Positions 1 through 12,544 of a DNA stretch of 64,000 bases are shown one piece after another (within the stretch, counting starts at the first letter, position 1; each line of letters begins with the position of its first letter). The notes beneath the pieces were generated by a model. The model saw nothing but the letters and a program-made list of their open reading frames with translations. It was not told where the DNA came from and did not search any database. A program made the position numbers and the translations under genes. The DNA lies in contig OZ176057.1 of assembly GCA_964247055.1 (NCBI GenBank), positions 4,464,001 to 4,528,000 of the forward strand, read 5' to 3'. Origin of the DNA: Paragordius varius. Lineage: Eukaryota; Nematomorpha.

Positions 1-1669
1 CTGATACAAATTTTTTGGTTAATTTGTTAAGAGATAGTTTGTGTCTAAGGAAGAAATTAACACTTTGCACATCATATTGATTTCAGTCTCTCCAAATTGG
101 GATCTTTGAGACCCTGACCATGTTTGAAATCACTTATGGAACAAATTGAAACTATTGCAAAAGTTTGCACTTGTGTAACATTGATGCGAAATATATAAAA
201 ATTTATTTAGAAAATCTTAAAATTACTTATTTTATGGATAAAACTTAAATAAAAAATGAAAAAACATTTATCTGTTATATCAATGTTTTATGTGATTTAT
301 ATAAAAATTAGCTTTAATTGCCTTAGAATCAAATATACACGATATTTTGCTAAAAAATTGTAAAAAAATGGCGTCCAAGTAGTTTGATATGAATTTTTAA
401 AAACTAAATTTAGAGCTAAAAATTAAATTGAAATGGTTTTTTCAGTAGTTTTTTTAAATCAGCTTAAAACATATCGAGTTAAATCCAATTATATCACATA
501 GTTAATAAACTTATGCTTGAATCTATTATAGATATAATCAGTTAATCAGGATACTATTTCCGACTTGTATGATTCCCTCAAATAGATTATATTGGAATTG
601 ATAAACCGTTATTAAATTTGTTTATAATTAAGGCGTATCAAAATATTTAGCGTTTTGACTTGCAGGATAATGTTTTTTTTAAACAAAAGTTATTACTTTT
701 GTAATCTGATATATGTATATATATATATATATTATATGATAATAAATTATTATAATAAAATTTTTAAATATATTTAAAAAAACATTATATAAAGTTTCAT
801 AAAAAAGTGATTAATTTATAAAATTACTCATAATATAAAAATATTTTTAAATATTGGCACAAATTATTTTAATTTATTGAATAGTTTTTCTGTTGTAAAT
901 AAAGGATCTTAATTTATTAAAATTATAAATTAGGGTATATTCTAAATCTATCCTGAGCCAATGTAAATATATTTAATCAATATATAAAGTTAAGTTTATA
1001 TTCTATTGCACATTATGAAAATAAAATGATTTTAAATTATAGCCATATATAGAAAATGTTGGAAATTTTTTCTATAATATCAATTTTTCCTGTTTTTATA
1101 AGATGTCACGAATGTCATATTGAGCTAGGTCTAATATCTGGAGAAATTTGTTGCGTTTGATTTATTATTGCGCATATTCAAATAAAAAATGAAACAAAGT
1201 ATACTTCAGTATTGATGATAAGTCGATATATAATTTTATGTCTGATTTTTAGCAATGTAAATTAAATAGTGTTAATTGGTAAAATCCGATGGCCGAAACG
1301 ACTAGCTCTTAGGTTGGATAGTTTCTTATACTTATTTCCCGGTTTTCATAATTTAAAAAAAAATGATATCTGTAAATTGAATATGCACCAGAAATTAAAA
1401 CGATTTAACCAAAAAACAAATTACATAAAATATTTATTTTGGTAAAAATATCGCGCTTTAATGAATTTAATTCTGAATAATAAAAAATTATAGAAATGAT
1501 CCCTGCTCCACTTAAATACAATTATTTTTTGGTGCGAAATCTATATTTAACGGTAAAAAATAATTTACCAAAGCTTTTTACTAGACAACTATTAATTGTC
1601 AGCCTGTCCCAATGACAATGTAGTAGAACAACATTCATTATTGTATATATTTTTAAATTTATATTTTAG
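1..1669. other. AT-rich sequence, no gene seen
   Basis: I see no exon, RNA gene or recognisable transposon here, only A+T-rich sequence with a short AT-dinucleotide run near 709-733. It lies upstream of the first visible micro-exon, so it is probably intron of that gene. No start exon or signal-peptide exon could be found in it. Confidence 0.5.
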
Positions 1670-1678
1670 TTGTGCCAG
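1670..1678 (+). CDS. Micro-exon 1 of putative micro-exon gene (9 nt)
   Basis: The island TTGTGCCAG follows a T-rich tract ending TTTTAG and precedes gtataaag. In phase 1 it encodes Val-Val-Pro and passes a G to the next codon. It resembles micro-exon TTGTTGCAG at 18959. A long AT microsatellite begins just downstream. Confidence 0.6.
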
Positions 1679-1686
1679 GTATAAAG

Positions 1687-1690
<4 letters not shown>

Positions 1691-1729
<39 letters not shown>
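1691..1729. repeat. AT-dinucleotide microsatellite
   Basis: This is an uninterrupted run of about 19 AT units in the intron between the first two visible micro-exons. Similar shorter runs occur near 15988-16004, 44295-44327, 58739-58756 and 63687-63709. Confidence 0.95.
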
Positions 1730-1734
<5 letters not shown>

Positions 1735-1790
1735 TAAATATTATTAATATATGCTAAAAATATACAAATTGTCACTTAACTTTTTTGTAG

Positions 1791-1814
1791 ATAGCGAATC
1801 TGAAATTAGCAATG
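1791..1814 (+). CDS. Micro-exon 2 (24 nt)
   Basis: The acceptor is preceded by a pyrimidine run (ctttttttgtag-like) and the donor is gtttta. In phase 1, with G from the previous exon, it reads DSESEISN and leaves a G. Phase 1 gives an acidic, serine-rich segment like exons 3 and 4. The next frame along hits a TAG near its start. Confidence 0.65.
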
Positions 1815-1897
1815 GTTTTACATATATTATATATTTTCTAAATTTTATATTAAATTTATCATGTCTTATATTTATCAAAATGTATACTTTGATTTAG

Positions 1898-1927
1898 AAG
1901 ACTTTGAAAATGATATAGGCGAAAGCG
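1898..1927 (+). CDS. Micro-exon 3 (30 nt)
   Basis: Acceptor gatttag, donor gtaata. Phase 1 reads EDFENDIGES and leaves a G. The Glu/Asp/Ser composition continues that of exons 2 and 4. The intron to exon 2 is only 83 nt. Confidence 0.7.
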
Positions 1928-2346
1928 GTAATATAATTTTATGTTTTTTCACATTTCAAATCGAAATATTTTTCAATAAAATCTTAAATTATTTAAAGTC
2001 AAACGCTTTTTAAAATATTTTTGAAGGTATGGCATATAGGCAACAAAAGTATTCTAACCCTAAATATCAGAAATTAGACACATTTTAAATTAATACCGTT
2101 ACAAATCAAAAATAAATATGCGTTCCTACCTGTAAACTTATCTAAAATTACCGAAAATAGAGCCCTATGACTCAAAAACAATGGACGATAAATCATAACT
2201 ACAATAGACATAAAATTAAGAAAATACCCTACCATTTTGTGTTCATAATCATTTTATATGAAAAAAAAATAGATTGAACGGGGTCCAACCAAATAAAAAT
2301 TTTAATCGACACCAATTAAACACAGTTTCGGATAACTCCTATAGAT

Positions 2347-2400
2347 CAGGGTTGTCCAACGAGCCACCCTCATAAATATATTGTGCGGCTCACGAAAATT
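2347..2400 (+). mobile_element. hAT-type MITE terminus (one end only)
   Basis: The sequence CAGGGTTGTCCAACGAGCC and the following G/C-richer bases resemble the CAGGGGTGTCCAACAC termini seen at 59131, 60584 and 63180-63445. A similar end occurs near 26844. No matching opposite terminus was found nearby, so both are truncated or too diverged. Confidence 0.45.
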
Positions 2401-2462
2401 TAAGTTTATAATTACAAAATTCCACAATATAAGCTCAGACATTTTTATTTTTATCAATGTAG

Positions 2463-2516
2463 ATGCATCTGAAGAGTTTTTTGATGCTGAATCAGATGTG
2501 GAAAGTTACTTTGATG
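2463..2516 (+). CDS. Micro-exon 4 (54 nt), acidic
   Basis: This is the largest internal exon seen. The acceptor follows atttttatttttatcaatgtag and the donor is gtaattat. In phase 1 it encodes DASEEFFDAESDVESYFD and leaves a G. It is 54 nt, exactly 18 codons with the split one, and carries seven or more acidic residues plus aromatic residues. A longer ORF runs through both splice sites, but its flanks are low-complexity A/T-rich translation, so the exon interpretation is preferred. Confidence 0.72.
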
Positions 2517-2639
2517 GTAATTATTATTTTTTAAATGGATGGATTTTTTATATTAAATTTAATAATTGTTTTTTTAACCGAAAGAAAGGGCTTTGAATTT
2601 AAGGGATATTTATTGTTAAATTACACAAAGTCCACTAAA

Positions 2640-3620
2640 AAAATAACTTGATGAAATATATTTAATCTGATAGGAAAATGTGTTAGGATAATCTTTGTGA
2701 TTTTGGTTTTGGCCTAACAAGTGATACAAGAAAATTGATTACACTTTTGTGATAAGTGCTTCATATTAGATTATGGCAAAATTTGTGAAGAGCTTTTTTA
2801 ATTAATTTTTGGTAAAGATAAATGTTTTATTCCTTATATTTTAATATATGCTTAATTTTAACATAAAAAAATGTTGTTAAAAATTTAATTTTTACAAAAT
2901 TTTGTTGAAGCGTTATACTATTTATAGGCGTGATATAGAAACGGTATATAAACGCCTTAACATATCATAAAAACACTTTTATATAGTTTTGTGATGCTGA
3001 ACAATTCTACATCTCAGAATTATAATTTAAAGGTTCTGCCTTCAAATTTTGGTTGAATTTTGTGAAAAAACACAATTTGTATTTAACATATATTTGAAGA
3101 TAAACAATATATTAAGTAAAACTCTGAGGTGATCCAGATGTTCGGCATCATTACATTGAAAAAGTGTTATTCTAAGATCTAAAAGACTATTTATACTATC
3201 ATACTAAAATAATATGAATATACATTCAACAAAATTTTATTAAATGTTGAATTTTAGTTAAGAGTATGTATTTTTTAAAAAATATTTTGTAGTTGTCAAA
3301 ATTTAGCATATATCATAAATTTTATCGCGCAATTCCGGCATTTTTGCATTTATTTTATAAAACGAAAAATTTGGGACTTCGGAGCCCACATGCGCGCTAA
3401 TTTTAATTTTCTGATATAAAGCACTCACAAAAAAATGCATAACTTTTTTAAATCACTCGTAAGGGTCAAATCCAAAGGCATAATCATGATACTTTAGAAT
3501 ATATATTTTTATAAGGTTACTAATTATACCGCTGATTTTCGACGCAGTGGTTTATCTATAAAATTAGTCAATTTATTGGAATAATATTAAAGATGGTTAA
3601 ATAATGTTTAAAATCTAGAC
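2640..3620. repeat. Copy of a dispersed AT-rich repeat family (family D)
   Basis: It shares blocks with many places in the window: a 'gtgat(c/a)agaaatgttcagcatcat'-like block (here near 3128-3150), its inverse 'tgctgaacaattct' (near 2995), and a 'ggacttcggagcccacat' block (near 3373). Comparable copies lie near 6360-7000, 10300-10560, 16020-16900, 29820-31250, 48480-49530 and 52590-53400. The block often appears in both orientations, suggesting palindromic units. No coding capacity was seen. Confidence 0.55.
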
Positions 3621-3664
3621 TTAGTTAATGTCATAAAAAAATTTATATTAACTTAAAAAATATT

Positions 3665-3788
3665 TTATGCTGGAAAAATGTTTCCTTTGCTTGATAAAAT
3701 GTATTGCGTTTGGTTGAAAAAATATTTGTTTAAAAAATGTTGTATTTGCGTGAAAAAATGTTGTTATTGACTGAAAAATGGTATAACA
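3665..3788 (+). mobile_element. Foldback-like family B, partial copy (right end)
   Basis: Diverged units of roughly 21 bp of the type 'gcttgaaaaaatgttgcgttt' are followed by the terminal AAAAATGGTATA. It matches the right end of the complete copy at 12545-12721. No left terminus was found. Confidence 0.6.
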
Positions 3789-5563
3789 AATAGTGTGTAT
3801 TAGGGAAGAAATATTTTTTTATATTTTGGATAGAACAAACACTCTTTCCGAACACTAAAGGGGGTGCGGTCAAAACTTATTTGAACAGCGAACTGTTTTT
3901 CAAGAATCGTAATATTAAAAATGTTAAATTTTGATATTTAGTAAGGAAACAGATGTGTTTTTAATGAAACTATGTAAAAAATTGGAGCGTCTAAAATCCA
4001 ATAATCTCATTTTTTACTTAAAATCCAGGAAAAAAGGTTATAAATTTGGGATAATACCATTTTCACTGAAAATGATACTATAAGTGGTTCATAGAAATGT
4101 ATAATACCTCTTGCCATCAGAGATAGATAAGGGAAAATACTTAGATGTTAATATAAATAAATAACCTCATTTAGGAATAATTATTTTGGTGATTATTAAA
4201 AGGTATATATTTTATTCTCAGAGGGCCAATTATGAAACTAGGGTTGTCCCCCTAAACTGATATTTTACGGAATTTTTACCATTTTACTAGACACATAAAT
4301 AATATTCTATATCAAATAACTTTTAACCTTAATTAAGTAGATTCAAAGACCTTTATAGTATACAGGATTTATTGTATCTTTATATGCATTATTTATATGT
4401 TAAATTTTTTTGGATAATAGCCGATACAGGTAAAAATAGTATTTTATTGATTTGGTTATAAAAATTATTTGATATATTTTTCCCAAAATAAATTTGTAAA
4501 ATATAAATAAAAAAATATTCAAGTTATAACTGGATAAAAAATGTTTTTAGAGCCATATATGAAGTCGGATTAAGGTTTTTTTGACAATCCAGTCTATTCT
4601 AGATTCTTAACCAAGAGTTTATTTATTTTTAACTTCTTGTAACGAATTTATTTTTTAAAGGGGATCATTAAACTTCTAAAATCAGAATCAGTTCGGTAGG
4701 AGGTTTTCCTAATATAGATATATTTAGAATAAATTATACGATTCCTAGTCCAATTTATTAAAATATTTTCTTAAAATATTTTTATTAAAAAATGGCCATT
4801 CTATTATAGATTTTGGCCAAAAAAGTTAAAGGTTTTATATTATCCTTAAACCAGATCTTTGACTTTTGATTAAGTATTTCGATGCTTAAAAGGACAAAAA
4901 TTTAAATTATACGGACAAAACGTAAAACCATAAAGACAAATACTTTTTTTCAAAAGACAACTATAATTTTTTACACCTTAATTTTGTTATATAAAATATT
5001 TTACCACTGTAATAATTAAATTGATTGTATTACCAGTATACATCTCTATTTCATACTTTGCTTTTAATAATGATTTATAATTGCAAATTAAAAATTAAAA
5101 GTTTTGTTGTCATTTCGAAAAAATATTTGCCTTTATATTTTTACGTTGTTTTGTCCGTATAATATCAATTATTACTGTATTTCGGAAGTTGTTTTAGAAA
5201 TAACAAAGGTAACAAATGTTAATTGATTTAAGTAATCCGATCTAGCTAGATTTTAACCGGTTAAAAAAAATATTTAAAAAATGGTTTTTTTGTGAAATTT
5301 TCGTTTGAGAAACCGTGTTTAGGCAATGGAAAATGCTAATTCTTAGATTTATGTTGTAATATAAATAATAACATTTTTAGAAATTTTATGTATAATGATT
5401 TTTATGGTCTATTTTTGTTTTAACATCTTTTTTCAGTTACTCAATCCTCACATATCTCGACGATAATAACTAATGACAAAAGCGAATTTTTAAAGTTTAT
5501 AGGGTGTCAAAACTCAAATTAAGGTTATACTAAATAGATCTGTATTTAAATTTGCTTTACAAC
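3789..5563. other. AT-rich intronic sequence, nothing recognised
   Basis: This stretch holds no supportable exon, RNA gene or transposon terminus. It lies between putative micro-exons at 2516 and 12033 and is presumably intron. Confidence 0.5.
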
Positions 5564-6283
5564 TAGGGTTGTGCTGACCAAGTCATGACCCGGTTAATTG
5601 ACCGGGTCATGATCAAATCAGTGACTATTTATTTTTTGATCATGGTCATTTAAAACAGCTGTTTTTTGAAAAATTGCTGGTAAATTTTTTTTGGGAGAGA
5701 TAGTAAGATTTTATTGTTTTTTCTATTTTTAAATAAATAAAAATTAATTATTTAAATGCTTATTTAACAAAGTGATAAAAATGTTAAACATGCATACTTA
5801 TAACATTAGCATTAAGCATATCCAGTTATTTCGAAAAACAGAACAATCAAGCAGTTTGCAAAAAATGAAATTATTCCATACATGTAAACCGATAAAATGA
5901 ATAAGCATTTCATAATAGAATATTACAATCATGAAAGAAAGTGTAAAACAAACTTGGTAAAATTTATTTGAAACATCCAGTATTAAAAATGTATTTGAAG
6001 ATTCAGAAAGCCACAAACAGGCAAAATATATTTGAAAACAAAATTCTTGATTAAATTTTTTAGAAAATATTTGTAAATAATAAATATCAAAAAAATGTAT
6101 AACATCAATTTTTAAGAAAAAACATGGCATTAGTTAAACGCAAGTGTCGTTCGAACATTATTTTCACAATCCAATATCGCATGATATTTACATTTGTAAA
6201 AAGTGGTCATGGCCGAGTCATGACCATGGTCTGACTGGGTCTGACCGGACTTTTTTAAATAAGCAGTCAAATGCACAACCCTA
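5564..6283. mobile_element. hAT-like non-autonomous element, 720 bp
   Basis: Terminal inverted repeats TAGGGTTGTGC and GCACAACCCTA are flanked by a perfect 8-bp target duplication, tttacaac, at 5556-5563 and 6284-6291. Next to the termini are G/C-richer segments rich in 'gtcatgacc' motifs, partly self-complementary. The interior is A/T-rich. Plus-strand frames near 5930-6010 faintly recall a BED zinc finger, but they are full of stops and not claimed as a gene. The 8-bp duplication fits the hAT superfamily. Confidence 0.85.
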
Positions 6284-6359
6284 TTTACAACTAACTTGTT
6301 TTTGATAAGTTATTTAAAAAATAATTAATATATTAAAAAAGTTAAAGATTACAGGCATT

Positions 6360-7000
6360 TTTAAATTGATAGCTGAACCATTTATTTTTTCAGGTTTGAA
6401 TTTAAGAAAATTATCCACTATTAGAGTTCCCATGGTGATTATGGTTTTTCTTACGAGTGATAAAAATATTTTTGTAATAACTGCTACATACCGAAAAATC
6501 GCAAAATTTGATATTATGCTTAATAAAATTTTTTGGTTTATATGTCAATGCTTCATTCCAAAAATCACCATTAATTAGCAAAAAAAATTTATAAAATTTA
6601 ATTTTTCGATATGAGCGTCCAAAAAATTTTGGTCACCTCCAAAATGGGCTAGATTTTTGCAAAAAAAACTGAGATTTTGCGATAATTTTTTTTAATATGT
6701 GCTACATTATGACATCAAAAATTATGTTTGTAAAAATGCATATTTTTTTTTATTTTATTTTTAGCAAAATTTTGTGGAAGCGTACTTAATGATTTTTAAG
6801 CACGATCGAAACCGTATAAAAATATTTTAATATTTAAAAACAATTTTTATAAATTTATGATGCTGACTATTTCTATTACCTTAAAATTATAATTTAAAAA
6901 ATCGTTTGCTTTCAAATTGGGGAATTTTGTAAAAATTAACATTAATATTACATCGACCCATCTGACCCAACTTCAAAAATGAAAAATTCTTATTAATTTT
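6360..7000. repeat. Copy of dispersed repeat family D
   Basis: It contains 'catggtgattatggtttttcttacgagtg'-type and 'tgatgctgactatttctatt'-type blocks shared with other family D copies. It also holds the block 'gatgagcgtccaaaaaattttggtcacctcc'-like, related to the gene-free repeats near 16240 and 30570. No coding potential was seen. Confidence 0.45.
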
Positions 7001-7439
7001 ATATCAAAATTAATATTTATACCAATTTTTATAAATATCTATTGTTATCGATTTATTTTCAAAGTTTATTCTCTCTTTTATCACTTATCCTATACTTTAA
7101 ATGTTGTTATAACATACCTATTCACATTTTGTTTTGGACGTAGGACTTACCGTTGGCCTTTTCCAATAATTTGCCTATTAATATTCTCTTGAAATATATA
7201 GATTGTATTCTTGGATAAGTATTGTAGACTATTTTATTTTAATTTTCACTATGACATAAAAAACCCTTGATTTATATTGTTATACATAAATTTTGCTATA
7301 AATATTTTTATTGCAAAATATAATTTACGTTTTTACCTATAGACTAGGTTTTTTTAACATCTATCAATTTGTCATAATTAGTTCGACCCTACAATTTTAT
7401 TATTTTTATTTGTTTGTTTAAAGCTGTCAAATGAGTATT

Positions 7440-10300
7440 GATATGTATAGTAATAACCGGTCAGGCTTGCCAGCCGCGGTTTTCGTGTTGTGGCCAATAA
7501 TACAAAGAGAATGCATAGAAAAAGGGGATGCTTGTTTTTTGCTAGTTTAAATGTTGGTTCATTGAAAATTAAGTTAAATGTTATTGTGAAATTAATGAAA
7601 GTTAAACATATAGATATTTTGGCATTACAAGAGACTCGTTACCGCGGAAACGGAGTAAGGACTTTGGAAGAGAATTATTGATTATATTACTCAGGTGAAA
7701 GTGACGGACGAAATGGAGTGGCAGTTATCATTAATCCCAAATTGCCCAATCAGGTTAAAGAGGTTAGATGCTATAACAGCTGAATCATGAATTTAGATAT
7801 TTTGGTAGGTAACGAGGTCATAACGGTATTTAGTATATATGCCCCGCAAATAGGTTTACCAAAACAAGAAAAGGAGGAATTTTACGATACTCTTGATGAA
7901 AAATTAGTCGCTCTCCCTCAGCTCAGAGTCAGGTTTTTATGTGGGGATTTTAATGGTCATCTTGGTTCAAATAGGGAATCTTTTGAAATATGGCACGGGG
8001 GACATTCTTACAGAGAAAGAAACGAGGAAGGAATTGATTTGCTTAGATTTGCATAATCTCACAATTTGGCAATAGCGAACACGTTTTTCGAAAAAAGAGA
8101 GAGTCATCTAGTAACTTACAAAAGCGGCATAAACAAATCTCAAATAGATTTTATACTTGTCCCAAGAGACTTATTGAAGCTTGTATTAGACTGTAAGGTC
8201 GTGCCAAACATAGAGGTTAGCGCAACATAATTTACTTATTTGTAAATTTTTTGTCAATGAAAAGTCTAAACAAATTGTTCCTTTCTCAAAGAGATTAAAA
8301 AGTATAAAGTAGGAGAAATTTTCTGAAAAAAAGCAGGCTTTTATAAAAAAATACGGTTATCCGAGGATGGTGGGTTAAATGGTGAGTGGGATAAGTAAGT
8401 CAGTTAATCAAAAAGGCAGGAACTCTAGTTTGTGGAAAAGGCGGAAAATCTCAAGTATACAGAGAGGCTTGACTCGATGAACGAATTATATTGATGTCAC
8501 GAGAAGAAGGTAAGACTTTTGACAAATGGAGACATACAAGGAATGATGATGATAGAAGTATAAAAGTTTAAATAATGAATTGAAAAAATTAGTCGGCCAG
8601 GTTAAGAAAGAAAGGATGAATCTATTTTATGATGAGATAAATAGTAAGCAAGGTATAAACAAAGTGTATAAAGTTGCGCAGCAAAGGAATAAACGCAGAA
8701 TGGATTTGTCAGGTTATGCGACTGCAATAAAAGGAAAAGATGGAAACTTGCTGTGCGAAAATGTAGAAATATTAAAATATGGAAAGAGTACTTTGTGAGT
8801 TTAGATGAAGGGGTAGGCGAGATTTTTTTGCCAAATAAAGTTGAAGCTACTGATAGACCAATAGAAGCAATTACACAAAAGGAAGTAGAATCCAATTTGT
8901 TAGAAATGCCAGACAACAAGGCTGTAGGATCGGACGACATAAATAGAAATTGTTGGAAAGTGCTAGGAAACGCTGGATTAAATTTTTTGGAGCGTGTATT
9001 TAATAAAGTTGTTTCAACTTAAATCCCGGTTGAATGGAAGGAAAGTTTAACTGTGCCTTTATTTAAAGGAAAAGGTGATAAAAATGAATGTAGTAACTAT
9101 AGAGGGATAAAACTAATGTCGCACACTATGAAATTGTTTGAAAAAATAATTGAAAAGCGAATCAGGAAAATGATATTTATAGAAGGAAATCCTATACATG
9201 CGGTTAGGAGGTTGATTGAAAAACACATTGAAAAAAAGAAAGAGTTACACGGGGTTTTAATTGACATAGAGAAGGCGTTTGACAGGATTCCTGGAGAAAC
9301 TATTTGGTGGAATCTCCGTCGTAAAAAAGTTGCCAGAAAGTTATATTAAGTTGTTAAAAATAATATACGAATCACACACCTCCAGGATTAAAACCCCACA
9401 AGGTTTATCAGAGCCCTTTTCAATAAAGCATGGAGTCTACCAAGGCTCATCACTCAGCCCCTTATTGTTTATAATTTGTATGGACGAGGTAGCCAAGGTT
9501 GTTAATGTGAGTTCAGATGACATAATCATCTTGTCTGATTCATTAATTGAGTTAAAGCGAACGGTAAACAGATGGGTTGTTATGATGGATCAATACGGTC
9601 TGAAAGAAAACAAAGCAAAAACCGAATTTATTTCTTTTGGGGGTCCACAACATGAAATTGTAATTGATGATAATTGGGTTCTGAAGTGTAAAGAAAGTTG
9701 CAAATATTTGGGAGTTATGTTAAGTGCAGATGGTTCGTTGATTGATGATATTAATTTAAGAATAAAGAGCAGCTGGGTAAATTGGAAGAAAATTTCGAGC
9801 GTGTTATGCGATCGAAATATTGATGTTAGAGTGAAAGGTAAGATTTACAGTTCTATTATCCAGCCCTCAATGATGTATAATTCACAGACGTAGGGTGTCA
9901 AAAAATCCGAAGAAAGACATTTTAACGTGACTGAAATGAAAATGCTCAGAATGATGTGTGGGGTAACAAGAAAGGACAGAATTGAGAATTGATTTATTCG
10001 TGGGAGCACAGATATTAAACAATAGTGGAAAGGATGACAAAAAATAGGCTACTTTGGTTCGGGCACATTGAAAGGAGAGATTCTAATTATATTACAAAAA
10101 TGACAGATAGTCATATAGTTGAGGAAAAACGAGGACGTGGGCGGCCTAAAACAAAATGGATAGATACAGTAAAAAGAGAGCTAGCAGAATACGAGCTTAA
10201 TGCAGAGGACGCCATAGATAGAGTTTTATGGCGAGACAGGGTTGTATAACATGACCGCTCTCACGAGTGAAAACATGTAATGTAATAATAAAATAATAAT
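7440..10300 (+). pseudogene. Decayed non-LTR retrotransposon (RTE/RTE-X-like), plus strand
   Basis: An apurinic-type endonuclease is recognisable: LALQETRYRG near 7620-7650, CGDFNGHLGS near 7941-7970 and SQIDFILV near 8137-8160. Reverse transcriptase follows: LFKGKGDKNECSNYRGIK near 9057-9110, LIDIEKAFDRIP near 9257-9292 and VYQGSSLSPLLF near 9440-9470. A C-terminal WFGHIERRD...GRGRPKTKW block lies near 10050-10160. The frame changes near 8050, 8580, 9022 and 9340, and stops interrupt it. The catalytic FADD box is replaced by a shortened SSDDII context, so a small deletion removed it. The 3' end is a TAA-like simple tail near 10275-10300. Clade assignment is uncertain. The element sits in a large intron of the micro-exon gene. 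Confidence 0.85.
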
Positions 10301-10644
10301 TTCATATATATTTGACGAACTGATCTTTTTTATCCAAATCATGGGGTAATCGAAATGTTTAGCATCATCGAATTTAAAAAATGCTTTTATAATGTCATAA
10401 AGCGTTTTTGTACCGCTTTCGCATGCTTCAAAACATGAAGTATGCTTAAGAAATCAACTTAAAAAAAAGATGTATTTTTCAACAATTTTTTTATGTTCAT
10501 GTACGACAAAAAATTTAATCGCAAATTTTTGGGTTTTATTGCATTTTTAAAAAAACTAGTCCGTTTCGGAGGTGACCGAAAGGGAACATATTTTTACAAT
10601 TAAATTAAATATTGTTTTGCCCAATAAATGAAATATATGATATA

Positions 10645-11275
10645 TATCCCAATTGCACTTCAAGAGGGTCCTTGAACACTTCAGGTTGGTCTTAGAACAA
10701 GTTTGAACATTCAAATTGATTCTTAACGGTTTCAAGTTGGTCATTTGACTTTTTTGTTCTGTTTTTAACTTCCATTAATCGAATTGTACATCATTCATAT
10801 ATTTTATCGTTTTTAGCATATTTTCTATTATTTTACATGGATTTTAAATCATCATCACTTATTTATCATTCAGAAACCGTATATCTTAATTAATTTCTTA
10901 AATTTATTTTGGATATATTTAAAATTTTAACACATAATTAAAAAATATATAAGTTTTCTGGGTTATTATTCATTGAAAACATTTAAAAGTTAATAATTTC
11001 GTTAAATTAGAAAAAAAATTATTTTAAATCAAAAACGTGGTTTTTAAATAAAAATGTTTATTATTAAATGAATATATATATAATTAATAAAGAAGTTAGG
11101 TTAATAAATAATATGATAAAAAAATTAATGCAATGGTAAAAATTTAATAAAGACCACCTTGAAGTGTTTAAAGACCAACTTCAAGTGTTCAAAAAACAAC
11201 AGTGTTTAAGGACCAGCTTAAAGTGTTCAAGAACAAATTTGAAGTCAAGGATACTCTTGAATTACAAATTATATA
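10645..11275. mobile_element. Foldback-like family A, copy 1
   Basis: Inverted ends are made of 21-bp subrepeats whose core is the small palindrome CTTGAACACTTCAAG. The left end starts near 'aattgcacttcaagag' and the right end finishes 'cttgaattacaaatt'. The centre contains the blocks around 10960-11100 shared with copies 2-5. There is no transposase. Subrepeat-bearing inverted ends are typical of Foldback-type elements. Confidence 0.75.
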
Positions 11276-12032
11276 ATAATAATAATTTTGGAATGACTCT
11301 TTTAGGTAAAAATATATTTAGCATGATGTGGGCAATTGCATTTCTTATATAGGGTTACCACCAAAGTATAATTGATAGTTTTACACACTGTCAAACATTT
11401 TAAACATCGTAATTAACATCTATCAGAATATATATTTAATCAGGATATTCCTCCAAGATTTTAGACTTTCGGAATCCACATAATGTTTCGTATATATCAA
11501 AATTTAATTTTATAGCGGGAATTTTGTTTTGACTTGAAGCAATTACGACTAGAGTGTAAATTTTTTATTCTAAAGGCCCGACACCTAAAAACCATGAGAA
11601 GACTGATATATTTATCCATCAAAATATATATAAATATTTTTATGTGTCACTGTTTATATAAATACATTTATGTTAATATATGATAAAGTTATCTAAAATT
11701 TGCCAAAAAATGAATTGAAATGATATAGTTAATGTTAACACATTAACTATATCAAACAGTGTTTGCAACATTGTAGGAATTTTTGCACATGGTTGATATA
11801 AAAGATGTCATATTATCTATTTATTCATTCATTTTCATTTTGAATTATAAGAATTCATGAATTTTACACAAATTCTTATAAATTTTTTACTCATAAATTA
11901 TTAGCGTTCAACTATGAGACCCATTTGCAATAGTTTAAAACATGACTGGCTTTAAGCTATAAAAAAAATTATTGATTACCCATTATATTTCTAACTTTTT
12001 GTCTCTTTAACCTATATTGTTTATAATTTTAG
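11276..12032. other. AT-rich intron, mostly unrecognised
   Basis: It contains a family D fragment (a 'gactttcggaatccacat' block near 11464-11481). One possible 15-nt micro-exon at 11777-11791 is listed among the rejected items. Nothing else is supportable. Confidence 0.45.
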
Positions 12033-12050
12033 AGGTGGGTTTTGAAACAG
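12033..12050 (+). CDS. Micro-exon 5 (18 nt), EVGxE module a
   Basis: AGGTGGGTTTTGAAACAG lies between ttataattttag and gttagcaa. Phase 1 gives Glu-Val-Gly-Phe-Glu-Thr and leaves a G. It is clearly related to the 18-nt exons at 13258 and 17233, the strongest sign that these islands are conserved exons. Confidence 0.75.
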
Positions 12051-12148
12051 GTTAGCAATTACACAACAAATTATTTTTAGTGTGTTGAAAATTTTTAAAT
12101 TTAAATTAAATATATAGAAATCAATAATTCAAATTTGCTATTATATAG

Positions 12149-12163
12149 GGGCTGTCGGAGAAG
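12149..12163 (+). CDS. Micro-exon 6 (15 nt), Gly/Val/Glu module b
   Basis: GGGCTGTCGGAGAAG follows ttatatag and precedes gtagtatt. Phase 1 gives Gly-Ala-Val-Gly-Glu and leaves a G. It corresponds to the exon at 14216 (GIVGGE). It lies 98 nt after micro-exon 5. Confidence 0.72.
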
Positions 12164-12544
12164 GTAGTATTGATATATAAAACTTACGATTACCAAAATT
12201 TTAGGATAAAACATACATGTGGGACAAAATATAATGCAAAAATAAGAACTATTATTGGTATCTGTATTGAAATGGTTAAAAGCGTAGACATGTTTGATAT
12301 CAGCTAAGATTTTACATTTTTACTAGTTACATTGAAATTATTACTAACATGATATTAAATTGCAAACAAGTGCTACTGTATTTTCTACACAAAATGCAAT
12401 TTAAATTAGATAGCGAATTTTGTTTTAAATTTAGCTGTTGATTCCATAATTATTACTTCTTAATACATAATAATAAATATAATTATAAATAATTGTCGCA
12501 AAAATTATTTATTTAACCCATAAAATGATTATTACAAATTTATG

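Noticed and set aside
1289..1315. Short ATG...TAG word (MAETTSS) followed by a gt
   Set aside because: It looked like a possible first exon but stops in frame and encodes no signal peptide.
5798..6130. 110-aa minus-strand ORF inside the hAT element
   Set aside because: Its composition is that of random A/T-rich sequence; no transposase motif is present.
11777..11791. Possible 15-nt micro-exon between ttgtag and gttgat
   Set aside because: It is open in phase 1, but the acceptor has no pyrimidine tract and the island is as A/T-rich as its surroundings.
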